Part shown: positions 39,682 through 47,602 of the stretch, one piece after another
How positions within the stretch are numbered: the stretch's first letter is position 1
How the letters are laid out: each line of letters opens with the position of its first letter
NCBI GenBank assembly: GCA_903851235.1
Contig: CAINNR010000026.1
Location: forward strand, 1-49,190
Source: an uncultured Candidatus Berkelbacteria bacterium
GTDB taxonomy: Bacteria; Patescibacteriota; UBA1384; XYA2-FULL-43-10; CAINNR01
Direction: 5' to 3'
DNA: 49,190 bases
Notes under the pieces: model-generated
Told to the model about the DNA's origin: nothing
What the model saw: the letters and a program-made list of their open reading frames with translations, nothing else
Database searches by the model: none
Made by a program: the position numbers and the translations under genes

Positions 39682-40260
39682 ATGGCTGAACATGAGGTTC
39701 ACGTAATCAATTTGGGAGTTGTTGCGGTTCAGAACTTCCGGCTAACACGAAGTTTTTTAAGGAGTAGATTGCCGTCAGCAGTTGATGATGTCTGGATTGG
39801 GTCGGAACATCGGTCTGATTTGGAGGATCAAGAGATGTTTTTGATCAAATTTGGGCACATGCCCAAGACACTTGCTATTATGAGAGAGGCAATTCTTGGT
39901 AGTGGGTATGAACTGGCCGGCTTTTGTTCATTGGTTTCGTTGGTGAACAAATCGCCGGCAAATCTGGAGTCATTGGGGGAGTGTTCTGTTTTTCCGACTG
40001 ATCCTTCGGCTGTTTGTGTTTATCTGAAGTGGTGGTATGCGACAAATCGTACCTACAACGGTTATTACTTTGACCAAAAAGAATATTTGCGTTACTATGC
40101 CCAGACCAAGGATTCCTGTAGTTATAAACTTTTAGCTGTTGTTGATAGCGATTTTGTTTTCAAGCAGCTGAATGTGGAATCCCCATACTTTTTGGTAAAG
40201 AAAACCATTTCAACGCCGATAGGTCGAATCAAACACACACTAAGAATTGTTCAGGAGTAA
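39682..40260 (+). CDS. Orphan protein, probable TrmB target
   Basis: A 192-residue protein of unknown family (MAEHEVHVINLGVVAVQNFR, then SVFPTDPSAVCVYLKWWYAT and a C-terminal VKKTISTPIGRIKHTLRI). It appears globular, without signal or membrane segments; the rich aromatic middle suggests a folded enzyme or binding protein. The ATG at 39682 has AAAGGATGG upstream; a GTG at 39652 is an alternative. It is divergent from a TrmB gene across a dyad operator and followed by a clear terminator. Confidence 0.65.
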   Translation: MAEHEVHVINLGVVAVQNFRLTRSFLRSRLPSAVDDVWIGSEHRSDLEDQEMFLIKFGHMPKTLAIMREAILGSGYELAGFCSLVSLVNKSPANLESLGECSVFPTDPSAVCVYLKWWYATNRTYNGYYFDQKEYLRYYAQTKDSCSYKLLAVVDSDFVFKQLNVESPYFLVKKTISTPIGRIKHTLRIVQE

Positions 40261-40267
40261 AAAATCT

Positions 40268-40296
40268 GCGGGGAGAATGAATCTCCTCGCTTTTTT
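40268..40296 (+). terminator. Terminator of the 192-residue orphan gene
   Basis: GCGGGGAG and CTCCTCGC arms with a seven-base loop and six T. Confidence 0.85.
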
Positions 40297-40318
40297 ATAT
40301 ATAGACCGAAATCTTTAG

Positions 40319-40345
40319 GCGGATTCCCGCCTTAGCGGGAATAAA
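40319..40345. repeat. REP-like GGATTCCCGC hairpin
   Basis: ATTCCCGC-CTTA-GCGGGAAT at 40323-40342 resembles the widespread dispersed GGATTCCCGC...GCGGGAAT element and may belong to the same family as the insertion in the methyltransferase. Confidence 0.6.
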
Positions 40346-40380
40346 AAAAATTGATCTAATTGACCTAGTTCAATCTAAAA

Positions 40381-40407
40381 AAATAAAAAACCGCCCCGAT
40401 TGGGGCG
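40381..40407 (-). terminator. Terminator of the 95-residue orphan gene
   Basis: CGCCCC-GATT-GGGGCG followed by a T-rich run on the minus strand. Confidence 0.85.
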
Positions 40408-40414
40408 AGAGTTG

Positions 40415-40702
40415 TTAATCCTCTTTGGATTGTAAGGTGTATGTCATGCTTATAATTGTGCCTTCAGTACTGTGAGCCTGCGCGACGCAAATCGGATAGA
40501 AACCGTAAGCCGCAGCAAGATTCAAGGCATGGGCGGCCTTACATTCAATCGGTCCAATGTTTTCTTCCAGGCACTTCTCTAACTTTGCTCGGAGAACAAT
40601 TATTGTCCCTCTTGTTTCGAGTGCCCCGAGAGTGAATTCGCAAACATTACAAGAGGATTTTAACCGGTGAGTTGTTCTAATCGTCAGAATCGCGATCGAC
40701 AT
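40415..40702 (-). CDS. Small orphan protein
   Basis: 95 residues (MSIAILTIRTTHRLKSSCNV, then LEKCLEENIGPIECKAAHAL and ending SMTYTLQSKED), family unknown; four Cys but no CxxC pair in zinc-finger spacing except CNVC. The alternation of short strands and helices suggests a small alpha/beta fold. AAGGAGG precedes the ATG. The promoter TTGAAA-16-TATGAT is at 40769-40742. GC-rich, monocistronic, like the other orphans. Confidence 0.65.
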   Translation of the reverse strand: MSIAILTIRTTHRLKSSCNVCEFTLGALETRGTIIVLRAKLEKCLEENIGPIECKAAHALNLAAAYGFYPICVAQAHSTEGTIISMTYTLQSKED

Positions 40703-40813
40703 TGCCTGACCTCCTTGTGGCCTGGTTAAGCGACAGTTGCAATCATATCACACTGAGTAATCTTTTCAAGGGGTTCTTCTGTTTTAGAAATTAGATCAAT
40801 TAGAAATTGGTTT

Positions 40814-41845
40814 CTACTGTCCTTTATAGATCACATAATTGAAAATATCGAGTACTGTGCCGGTTTGACGATCAACGTTGGCACTGATTTGGCGCGAGTT
40901 GCCGGCGAAATAGCCGGTCGACTGAATTGTTGTCGCCAAGCCGGAAGTTAGTCTTTGATTAGTTCCCCCCGGTGTTTTTTGAGTAAATCCAAAATAAATT
41001 CCATCATTCATGCCCCCGACCGGCTTCAAAGTCATTTCGGTTGTATTTTTGCTGATACTGATCGTGTCAACAAATACTCCGATATTGCCACCGGGCGCAA
41101 TGGTGGCATTTTCGGCATTGGCGATTTTTGAACATCGCAGGTCTTGAAGCAAGGTTGTTTGTTCGTCACCATCGGAATCCTTCAATTTTACCTCCAGGGC
41201 TCGTGATTTTTGCAGAGGTGACGAAGGTGAATCGTTGCAGGTGGCTGTTGTCGTAAGCCATCGCCAATAAAGATTGATCGTGCCGGTGTTCGTGGCCGGT
41301 AAATCAGAATTGACGGTGAAAGCTATAGAATTATCTTTGGCGATTTGGTAAAGGCTGTTTGTGGTTTTTGCCAGATCGTTACCGTCAATTTTGCCGTCGC
41401 CGTTGACATCGTCGCCGGTGAAAGCTTGTTTATAATAAGATTGCAAATCATAAACCTGGACTCTATCCGACAGCGAATAACTGCCGCTGATGCCGCTGTC
41501 GATGGTTGTCTTTCTCATTGAGTTTAAATCTAAAAAATTGCGATAAAAATTCGTCGGCCGGCGAAAAAGTCCATTCGAGCCGACTTTAGTTGTAGCAGCC
41601 GAATCGATAGTTGTCGGAATTTCGGCATTTTTATCATATTTGTTATACAAAAGTCCCTGTTCCAAACCGGATTCGGCGGCATAATAGGCGACCAAACCAT
41701 TGTTGTAAGTTTCGGCGATGTTGACTTGGCGAAAGGCGATAGCGGTGACGCCGAGCGCCGCCGAACCGATAATCGCCGCCAGCAAAATCGCCACGACCAG
41801 CGCCTCACCTTTGCGTTTTTTTAATTTGTTGATTTTGTCGTTCAT
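40814..41845 (-). CDS. Type IV pilus PilX-like minor pilin with EF-hand/dockerin loop
   Basis: A 343-residue protein with an N-terminal pilin-like hydrophobic helix (EALVVAILLAAIIGSAALGV) and the AYYAAESGLEQGL stretch typical of PilX/GspK-like minor components. The large C-terminal part is beta-rich and extracellular. In the middle, DVNGDGKIDGNDL is a perfect calcium-binding loop of the dockerin/EF-hand type. It should sit in a pilus or pseudopilus tip, perhaps stabilised by calcium. The start overlaps the stop of the HU-fusion gene by 4 bases. Confidence 0.7.
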   Translation of the reverse strand: MNDKINKLKKRKGEALVVAILLAAIIGSAALGVTAIAFRQVNIAETYNNGLVAYYAAESGLEQGLLYNKYDKNAEIPTTIDSAATTKVGSNGLFRRPTNFYRNFLDLNSMRKTTIDSGISGSYSLSDRVQVYDLQSYYKQAFTGDDVNGDGKIDGNDLAKTTNSLYQIAKDNSIAFTVNSDLPATNTGTINLYWRWLTTTATCNDSPSSPLQKSRALEVKLKDSDGDEQTTLLQDLRCSKIANAENATIAPGGNIGVFVDTISISKNTTEMTLKPVGGMNDGIYFGFTQKTPGGTNQRLTSGLATTIQSTGYFAGNSRQISANVDRQTGTVLDIFNYVIYKGQ

Positions 41846-42603
41846 ATTCGCTGTGCAATTAATTGGTTACCGAACGGCGTTAATTTTCGCGTCAGCTTGA
41901 TTCGATCGCTGCCGAAAAGCAGTAACTCGTTTGATCCTCCGGCCAGCGACTCGATTTTCTCGACAATTACCGAGTGAGTATCCTTTGGTAGTGATCGCTG
42001 GTTTTTGGTTTCCGAACCGGAGAAATATAAAATTTTTGTTTCCGTTCTGTCGGGTGAAATTTCCAACTTATCGGCGCCAAAGGTTTTCATTAGGGTAAAA
42101 ATTGATTTAACGAATTTGGAAATCGGTGAATTTTCATCGGTTAAATAGGACTTTGATTTGCCGCGAAAATTGATTTTAATTTCACACAAATCGGTTTTTT
42201 CCATCGGCGGGTTATCGTGAACACCAACATCTTGCGCTAAAACTTCCGGTAGTTTGTCTTCAAAACTGGCATTGCCGATTAACGCAAGGTATTCATCGGC
42301 CGAAACCTCGCTTGAAGTGCCGCGGACACGGATTTTGCCCGACGGATGCCATTTGACGACATCGGTTGGTGGCATAAAAAAGGTTTTGTTATCGCCGCGC
42401 GGACTGTTAATTATTTTGGCGCCAAAGCGGACAACCTCAAAACTGCCAAAATTTGATACAATCAAATTACGATCGCGGGAAAGACCCTCGGACATTGATT
42501 CCGAAATAGCGTTGATTAATTTTTCGGCCTTTTCAACATTAAACTCAATATCGGCGGCTTTCATTTCCTTTGCCAATTGTGAGGCGAATTTGTCTTTGGT
42601 CAT
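41842..42603 (-). CDS. HU/IHF-family domain fused to a GspE/PilB N-terminal-like domain
   Basis: A 253-residue protein. Residues 1-95 are HU/IHF: KDKFASQLAKEMKAADIEFN, NFGSFEVVRFGAK and SPRGDNKTFFMPP are the helix, signature and arm regions. After a linker, residues ~150-253 contain KTFGADKLEISPDRTETKIL and LPKDTHSVIVEKIESLAG, which follow the pattern of the domain just before the motor in type IV pilus ATPases (GASDIHIEP, RYRIDG, LPKELH, RIKxLA). No Walker motifs are present. Translational coupling to the PilX-like gene supports a link to pilus function. Binding of DNA by the N-terminal half is expected from the family; the fusion partner is my inference. Confidence 0.6.
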   Translation of the reverse strand: MTKDKFASQLAKEMKAADIEFNVEKAEKLINAISESMSEGLSRDRNLIVSNFGSFEVVRFGAKIINSPRGDNKTFFMPPTDVVKWHPSGKIRVRGTSSEVSADEYLALIGNASFEDKLPEVLAQDVGVHDNPPMEKTDLCEIKINFRGKSKSYLTDENSPISKFVKSIFTLMKTFGADKLEISPDRTETKILYFSGSETKNQRSLPKDTHSVIVEKIESLAGGSNELLLFGSDRIKLTRKLTPFGNQLIAQRI

Positions 42604-42860
42604 TAAATTAACACATAATTAACAACGAATAACCGGAATCAAATAACTGGTTAACTTTATAATAGCAAAATATCGGCAGGTTGTCTTTTGGTCATTAATT
42701 GTTAATAAAGCTGTTGATAAGCTGGGTATGAATTTCCTTAAGTATTAATAATTGTTCCTGCAGTAATATAGAATTTGAAATGCGGATTTTTTTTATCGGT
42801 TTACAGTTGCCCGATTGTTGTATTGTTAAAACATCGACTAAAAATTTAGCTAGTTTTTTT
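42604..42860. other. AT-rich region between HU-fusion and dnaX with DnaA-box-like sites
   Basis: No gene is seen; dnaX starts at 42861. TGTTAATAA at 42700-42708 and TGTTGATAA at 42712-42720 are reverse complements of TTATTAACA and TTATCAACA, close to the DnaA box, in the same orientation and 12 bases apart. TTGTTA-18-TAGCTA (42823-42852) is the likely dnaX promoter. Confidence 0.4.
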
Positions 42861-44474
42861 ATGAGTCTTTACAGAAAATACCGGCCGCAAAAATTTGCCG
42901 ACTTGATTGGCGAGGATCACATCCGCGACACTCTGCTTTTGGCTGTCCGGGAAAATCGAATCGGCCAAGGTTATCTTTTTGCCGGCCTTCGCGGTACTGG
43001 TAAAACTTCGGTTGCCAGGCTTTTAGCCAAGGCGGCAAATTGCCAAAAACGAGACGAAATGAACAAATCCGGCAGTGGTGAACCGTGTTTGGAGTGTCAG
43101 AGCTGTAGGGAGATAATTCAAAACAAAAGTCTCGACATTATCGAAATTGATGCCGCTTCGAATCGGGGGATTGATGAAATTCGCGAATTGCGTGATCGGG
43201 TGAAGTTTGCGCCGTCGAGCGGAAAATATAAAGTTTTTATTATCGACGAAGTTCATATGCTAACGATGCCGGCGTTTAACGCACTGTTAAAAACCTTGGA
43301 AGAGCCGCCAAAACACGCGATTTTTATTTTGGCGACGACGGAAGCGCACAAAGTACCGGCAACGATCCTTTCCCGCGTTCAACGCTTTGATTTTCGACGA
43401 ATCGGCAAGGCTGATATCATTAAAAATTTGATGTTGATAGCGAAAAGTGAGAAGTATAAAATCAGCGACGAAGCATTGGAGGCGGTTGCCGTTGCCGCTG
43501 ATGGTAGCCACCGTGACGCCATATCAATTTTGGAACAGCTGGCATCCGATTCGGCTGAAATTTCGATTGAGAGCGTTCGCATTACCTTGGGCTTGGCTAG
43601 AAGCGAAGAAATCATCCAATTAATTTCAATGATCGTCGAAAATCAGCGGCAGGAAGCGATAAAAATCGTCGGCGAATTTATTGAAGCCGGTGTCGAAGCG
43701 AACCAGATTATCAAAGAGATAATTGAAATTTTGCGTCAGTCGCTGTTAATAAAAATCTCTGCAGGTGAGGTGAGTTTCGATCAAACGAAGGAGAGGATGA
43801 CAGAATTATCAAAGTTGGCTGAGAAATTTACCCCAGGCGAATTGAACAAAATGCTAACAATATTTATCGAGGCCGGCCAACTTTTGAAGGATTCACCGAT
43901 TCGAACCCTGCCGATTGAAATGGCGATTATTGAAGCGGCGGAAATATGTCAAAAGTCAGAAGTCAACCCGTCTCGCCTGGCGCGAGCCGAGGCGGAAAGC
44001 CAAAACGACAACTTAAAAGTCAAAATTGAAACAATTGAAATTGCGGAAGAAAATCCAAAGTCCGGAATTCGAATATCAGATGAAGTTCAAAACTCAAAAT
44101 CTGAATCAGCAGTCGAACAGTCGAGTAGTCGAACAATTAAAGTTTTGGATGATCAATCATGGAAAACCATTTTGGAGAAAATTAAGGAACACAACCACAC
44201 ATTAAATGCTCTATTGCGCGACGCCAAACCGGAGGGAATTGACGGCGACCAAATTGTTATCAGTGTTAGATTTAAATTCCATCACGATAAAATTACTGAG
44301 GTCAAAAATCGTCAGGTTTTGGAACAAATTTTCTCTGACGTTTTGGGCCGAAAGTGTTTTATCAAATGCCAAATCCAGGACAGAAAAAAAACCGAAGTCA
44401 GAAATCAGAAATCAGAAACAGTGGAGGGAGAAGACCTGGAGAAGGCGGCGAAGGAAATGTTTGAGACAGAATAA
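42861..44474 (+). CDS. dnaX: DNA polymerase III gamma/tau subunit
   Basis: Clamp-loader ATPase of 537 residues. Recognisable elements are SLYRKYRPQKFADLIG at the N-terminus, Walker A GLRGTGKTS, the zinc module (C, then CLECQSC), DEVHMLTMPAFNALLK and the sensor 1/arginine-finger block TTEAHKVPATILSRVQRF. The ATG at 42861 is preferred over 42780 because it starts the conserved MSLYRKYRP; a -10-like TAGCTA ends eight bases upstream and there is no Shine-Dalgarno site, so the mRNA may be leaderless. The linker near residues 370-430 contains low-complexity KSGIRISDEVQNSKSES-type residues that derive from an AT repeat. The C-terminal domain V is short. Confidence 0.96.
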   Translation: MSLYRKYRPQKFADLIGEDHIRDTLLLAVRENRIGQGYLFAGLRGTGKTSVARLLAKAANCQKRDEMNKSGSGEPCLECQSCREIIQNKSLDIIEIDAASNRGIDEIRELRDRVKFAPSSGKYKVFIIDEVHMLTMPAFNALLKTLEEPPKHAIFILATTEAHKVPATILSRVQRFDFRRIGKADIIKNLMLIAKSEKYKISDEALEAVAVAADGSHRDAISILEQLASDSAEISIESVRITLGLARSEEIIQLISMIVENQRQEAIKIVGEFIEAGVEANQIIKEIIEILRQSLLIKISAGEVSFDQTKERMTELSKLAEKFTPGELNKMLTIFIEAGQLLKDSPIRTLPIEMAIIEAAEICQKSEVNPSRLARAEAESQNDNLKVKIETIEIAEENPKSGIRISDEVQNSKSESAVEQSSSRTIKVLDDQSWKTILEKIKEHNHTLNALLRDAKPEGIDGDQIVISVRFKFHHDKITEVKNRQVLEQIFSDVLGRKCFIKCQIQDRKKTEVRNQKSETVEGEDLEKAAKEMFETE

Positions 44475-44568
44475 TAAGAATGGATGACGAATAAAACTAA
44501 TAGCGAATAGTCGATATAATTCAATTAGCCATTAGTATAATTAGCTATCACTTTTTGAAGGATGCCGG

Positions 44569-46398
44569 ATGACGAAATCAAAAAAACACAACCAAATAAT
44601 CGGTGCCAAATTGCCACCGCAGAATCTTGAAGCCGAAACCGCCGTTGTCGGCGCGCTTTTGATTGACAAGGATGCGATTTTATCGGTTGTCGAACTGTTA
44701 TCGGCCGAGGATTTTTATGATGATCGCAATGCAACAATTTTTCGGGCGATCGAAACATTATTCGAAAAACGAACGCCGATTGATATGGTAACGATCACCG
44801 ATCAATTGGAGAAGGAAAAAGAGTTGACTAATGTCGGCGGGAGTAGCCATATTGTTTCAATCGTCAACTCAACGCCGTCGGCCGCCAATGTTGTTCATTG
44901 GGCGAATATTGTTCGCAACAAAGCGATCCTTCGAAGATTAATCACTTCTGCCGTGACTATTTCCGATCTTGGTTTTGATGAAGAGGATGATGTAACATCA
45001 GTTTTAGACAAAGCCGAACAGTCGCTTTTTGCCGTATCGCAAAAATTTTTTCGGCAAAAATTTATTCCGATCAAAGATGTTTTGACCGAGGCTTTCGATC
45101 GAATTGACAAAATTCACAAAGAAAAAGGTGCCTTGCGTGGACTTTCAACCGGTTTCCGTGATTTGGACGCCAAACTTGCCGGTTTGCAAAAATCCGATCT
45201 GCTGATATTAGCTGCCAGACCATCGATGGGAAAAACTTCGCTGGCATTAAATATCGCTGAGCAAATTGCCGTCGAGGAAAAGATTCCCGTTGCCTTCTTT
45301 TCGCTGGAAATGTCAAAGGAACAGTTAGTTGACCGCTTAATTTCATCGCAGGCCGGCGTTGACTCTTGGAAACTCCGGACCGGAAATTTGTCAGACGAAG
45401 ATTTTCCGAAAATCGGTTACGCCATGGGAACATTATCCGAGGCGCCATTTTTCATTGATGATTCGCCGGGATTGACGGTGACGGAAATTCGAGCCAAAGC
45501 CAGGCGGTTGCAGATGGAACAAAATCTCGGCGTGATCTTTGTCGATTATTTACAATTGATTGAAGGCCGATCGAAATCCGGCGACGCCAACCGTGTTCAG
45601 GAAATCTCCGAGATCTCCAGGTCGCTAAAAACCTTGGCTCGCGAACTGGACGTGCCGGTGGTGGCATTATCACAACTTTCCCGCGCCGTTGAACATCGGC
45701 CGGACAAGCGACCGCAACTTTCAGATTTGCGCGAATCGGGATGTCTTTCCGGTGACACATTAATTTTTGATGCCGAAAATGGCAATCGAATCGCAATCAA
45801 GGAAATTGTCGGCAAAAATGATTTCAAGGTTTTGGCACTCAGCCAAAATGGCAAATTAGCCAAAGTTTCCGCTTCGAGAATTTTTTCAACCGGAAGGAAG
45901 AAAGTATTTGAAATTTTGTTTGCTAGTGGTAAAAAAATTAAAGCAACGGCGAATCATAAATTTCTTACTGTCGGTGGCTGGAAAAGACTGGATGAACTTT
46001 CAATCAAGAACGATAAACTTGCAACGATCGATACATCGTTAAATCATCAGGATTTATTCGAGTCAGATATTTTTTGGGACAAAATAATAAATATAACGCC
46101 ACTTGGTGCGGAAGAAGTTTATGATATTTCAGTGCCTAAGGAACATAATTTTGTTGCCAATGATATTATTGTCCACAATTCGATCGAACAGGACGCAGAT
46201 GTTGTGATGTTCATTTACCGCGACGATTATTACGACGAAAATTCGGATAAAAAAGGTGTAACAGAAATTCTAATCCGCAAACATCGAAACGGTCCAATTG
46301 GTAATGTTGAACTCTATTTCAACGCCGAACAGATGCGGTTTCGCGATTTGGCCCGAACTCCAAAATCCGGCCCGTCAGATTTCGGCCCTGAAGATTAA
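44569..46398 (+). CDS. dnaB: Replicative DNA helicase DnaB with mini-intein
   Basis: A 609-residue precursor; the mature helicase would be 463 residues, the usual size. The N-terminal domain (PPQNLEAETAVVGALLIDKD) is followed by the RecA-like core: Walker A ARPSMGKTS near 220, VIFVDYLQLIEG near 325 and VVALSQLSRAVE. The intein starts at residue 392, after LRESG, and ends before SIEQDAD, so it interrupts the highly conserved ATPase C-terminal motif, and splicing is required for activity. AAGGAT precedes the ATG. It lies ~100 bases after dnaX on the same strand. Confidence 0.97.
   Translation: MTKSKKHNQIIGAKLPPQNLEAETAVVGALLIDKDAILSVVELLSAEDFYDDRNATIFRAIETLFEKRTPIDMVTITDQLEKEKELTNVGGSSHIVSIVNSTPSAANVVHWANIVRNKAILRRLITSAVTISDLGFDEEDDVTSVLDKAEQSLFAVSQKFFRQKFIPIKDVLTEAFDRIDKIHKEKGALRGLSTGFRDLDAKLAGLQKSDLLILAARPSMGKTSLALNIAEQIAVEEKIPVAFFSLEMSKEQLVDRLISSQAGVDSWKLRTGNLSDEDFPKIGYAMGTLSEAPFFIDDSPGLTVTEIRAKARRLQMEQNLGVIFVDYLQLIEGRSKSGDANRVQEISEISRSLKTLARELDVPVVALSQLSRAVEHRPDKRPQLSDLRESGCLSGDTLIFDAENGNRIAIKEIVGKNDFKVLALSQNGKLAKVSASRIFSTGRKKVFEILFASGKKIKATANHKFLTVGGWKRLDELSIKNDKLATIDTSLNHQDLFESDIFWDKIINITPLGAEEVYDISVPKEHNFVANDIIVHNSIEQDADVVMFIYRDDYYDENSDKKGVTEILIRKHRNGPIGNVELYFNAEQMRFRDLARTPKSGPSDFGPED
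45742..46179 (+). other. DnaB mini-intein (146 residues, no homing endonuclease)
   Basis: It begins with CLSGDTLIF (Cys1, block A) and contains GKKIKATANHKFLTVGGW (block B with TxxH). At the end it has EEVYDISVPKEHNFVANDII (blocks F/G) and HN, followed by Ser as the +1 nucleophile. No LAGLIDADG or HNH block is present between the B and F blocks, so it is a natural mini-intein. The insertion point (RESG/SIEQDAD) is the same as that of the Synechocystis DnaB intein. Confidence 0.95.
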
Positions 46399-46493
46399 AC
46401 CATCCAATATCAAGAGAACTAGAATTGATTTGTGCGTTGGTTTTTATTATACTCAAAATATACAGAACAACCTGGTGACTAGGAGATGATGTC

Positions 46494-46718
46494 ATGCCAC
46501 TTTTTCTTGGAAAAGTATCTCATCTAACAGCAGCTGAATACGCCATGCTGGAGGCGAGATATTCCAACTGGCCCAAGCCTCCGATCTCACCCATAACTCG
46601 CCAATGTCATCCTTTGGAATCCGATTTGGATGGCAGACGTGCGTTGCTTGATTACACGCGCAAAAAACGACGCAACATCCTTGCTGCGAGAAATCGGCGT
46701 AGTGCTGAGTCCGACTAA
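46494..46718 (+). CDS. Small basic orphan protein
   Basis: 74 residues (MPLFLGKVSHLTAAEYAMLE, C-terminal KKRRNILAARNRRSAESD), helical and strongly basic at the end, so nucleic-acid binding is possible. No family is recognised. AGGAGATGAT lies just before the ATG. Upstream, TTGATT-16-TTATAC (46425-46452) is the probable promoter. A clear terminator follows. It belongs to the set of monocistronic GC-rich orphans. Confidence 0.6.
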   Translation: MPLFLGKVSHLTAAEYAMLEARYSNWPKPPISPITRQCHPLESDLDGRRALLDYTRKKRRNILAARNRRSAESD

Positions 46719-46759
46719 CAAAAACACAAAAACTCTATGAACCGGTCTCTTTCACTCCC

Positions 46760-46789
46760 GGCTCCTTGGAAAATCTTGGAGCCTTTTTT
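46760..46789 (+). terminator. Terminator of the 74-residue gene
   Basis: GGCTCC and GGAGCC arms around a 12-base loop, followed by six T. Confidence 0.8.
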
Positions 46790-46798
46790 ATTTCCCAA

Positions 46799-47602
46799 TC
46801 ATTTTTTTTGTAACAAAACATATGGTGAGCGGAGGAGTTTCATTAAAACCGTTTGGAAAATACCATGGTGTTTTTGCCAATAGTAATTTTGGCTTTTGTA
46901 GTAAAACTTTTTCTTTTCAAAATCGCTCGAACTTTTGCCCTCGAAGTGAATGACTTTTGCCGTTGCCAGTACGACGTTTTTGTAGCCCAATTTTGTTATT
47001 CGACGACAGAGATCTTCGTCTTCCAAATACATAAAAAATTTCTGGTCAAAACCCAAGAGTTTCTGAAAAAGCTCCCGACGAATCATTAGCGCTGCGGCAG
47101 TAATCATTTCGGCATAGAAAAAATCAGCTGTTTTTTTTGGCATCTTGCCGGCTTGATTGCGCAAAATTAGCGATGACAGACTTTGAAACCGGCCGAAAAA
47201 GTGGCGCTGGAGATTTTTCCCATCGGCTTGATAAATCAACGGCGTCAGCGCGCCAATTTCCGAATGTTTTGCCAGAAAATCGAGCATTCGCTCTACCGCA
47301 TCGTCGTAAATTTTGGTGTCGGGGTTTAATAAAAGCAAAAATTCGCCGTTGGCTGATTTGGCGCCGAGATTATTGCCGGCGCCAAAGCCGGAATTTGTTT
47401 CCGATTTAATAACTACAACTCTTCTGTCAGCAGCAAATTTTTTGCCAATAACATCGGCAGCATCGCTTTTTGGATCGTTATCAACAACAATTATTTCGAA
47501 ACGCAAATTATCCAATCTTTTTAATAGATCAGAGACCAGCGCAATAGTATTATCGCTACTTTTGTAATCGACAATAATAATCGACAGTTCTAGTTTATCC
47601 AT
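46799..47602 (-). CDS. GT2-family glycosyltransferase
   Basis: A 267-residue GT-A enzyme: LSIIIVDYKSSDNTIALVSD at the N-terminus, the FEIIVVDNDP strand, LLLLNPDTKI (the NPD/DxD region that binds the nucleotide-sugar metal), and the acceptor-side YLEDEDLCRRITKLG. This pattern is that of rhamnosyl- or related sugar transferases of the WcaA/RfbF group. It is predicted to be peripheral at the inner membrane face. The start overlaps the end of the flippase gene by 13 bases, so the pair is co-expressed. Confidence 0.92.
   Translation of the reverse strand: MDKLELSIIIVDYKSSDNTIALVSDLLKRLDNLRFEIIVVDNDPKSDAADVIGKKFAADRRVVVIKSETNSGFGAGNNLGAKSANGEFLLLLNPDTKIYDDAVERMLDFLAKHSEIGALTPLIYQADGKNLQRHFFGRFQSLSSLILRNQAGKMPKKTADFFYAEMITAAALMIRRELFQKLLGFDQKFFMYLEDEDLCRRITKLGYKNVVLATAKVIHFEGKSSSDFEKKKFYYKSQNYYWQKHHGIFQTVLMKLLRSPYVLLQKK

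Noticed and set aside
42780-42860. Extended N-terminus of DnaX from the ATG at 42780
   Set aside because: The added residues have no similarity to DnaX, whereas MSLYRKYRP at 42861 is the conserved start and has a promoter just upstream.
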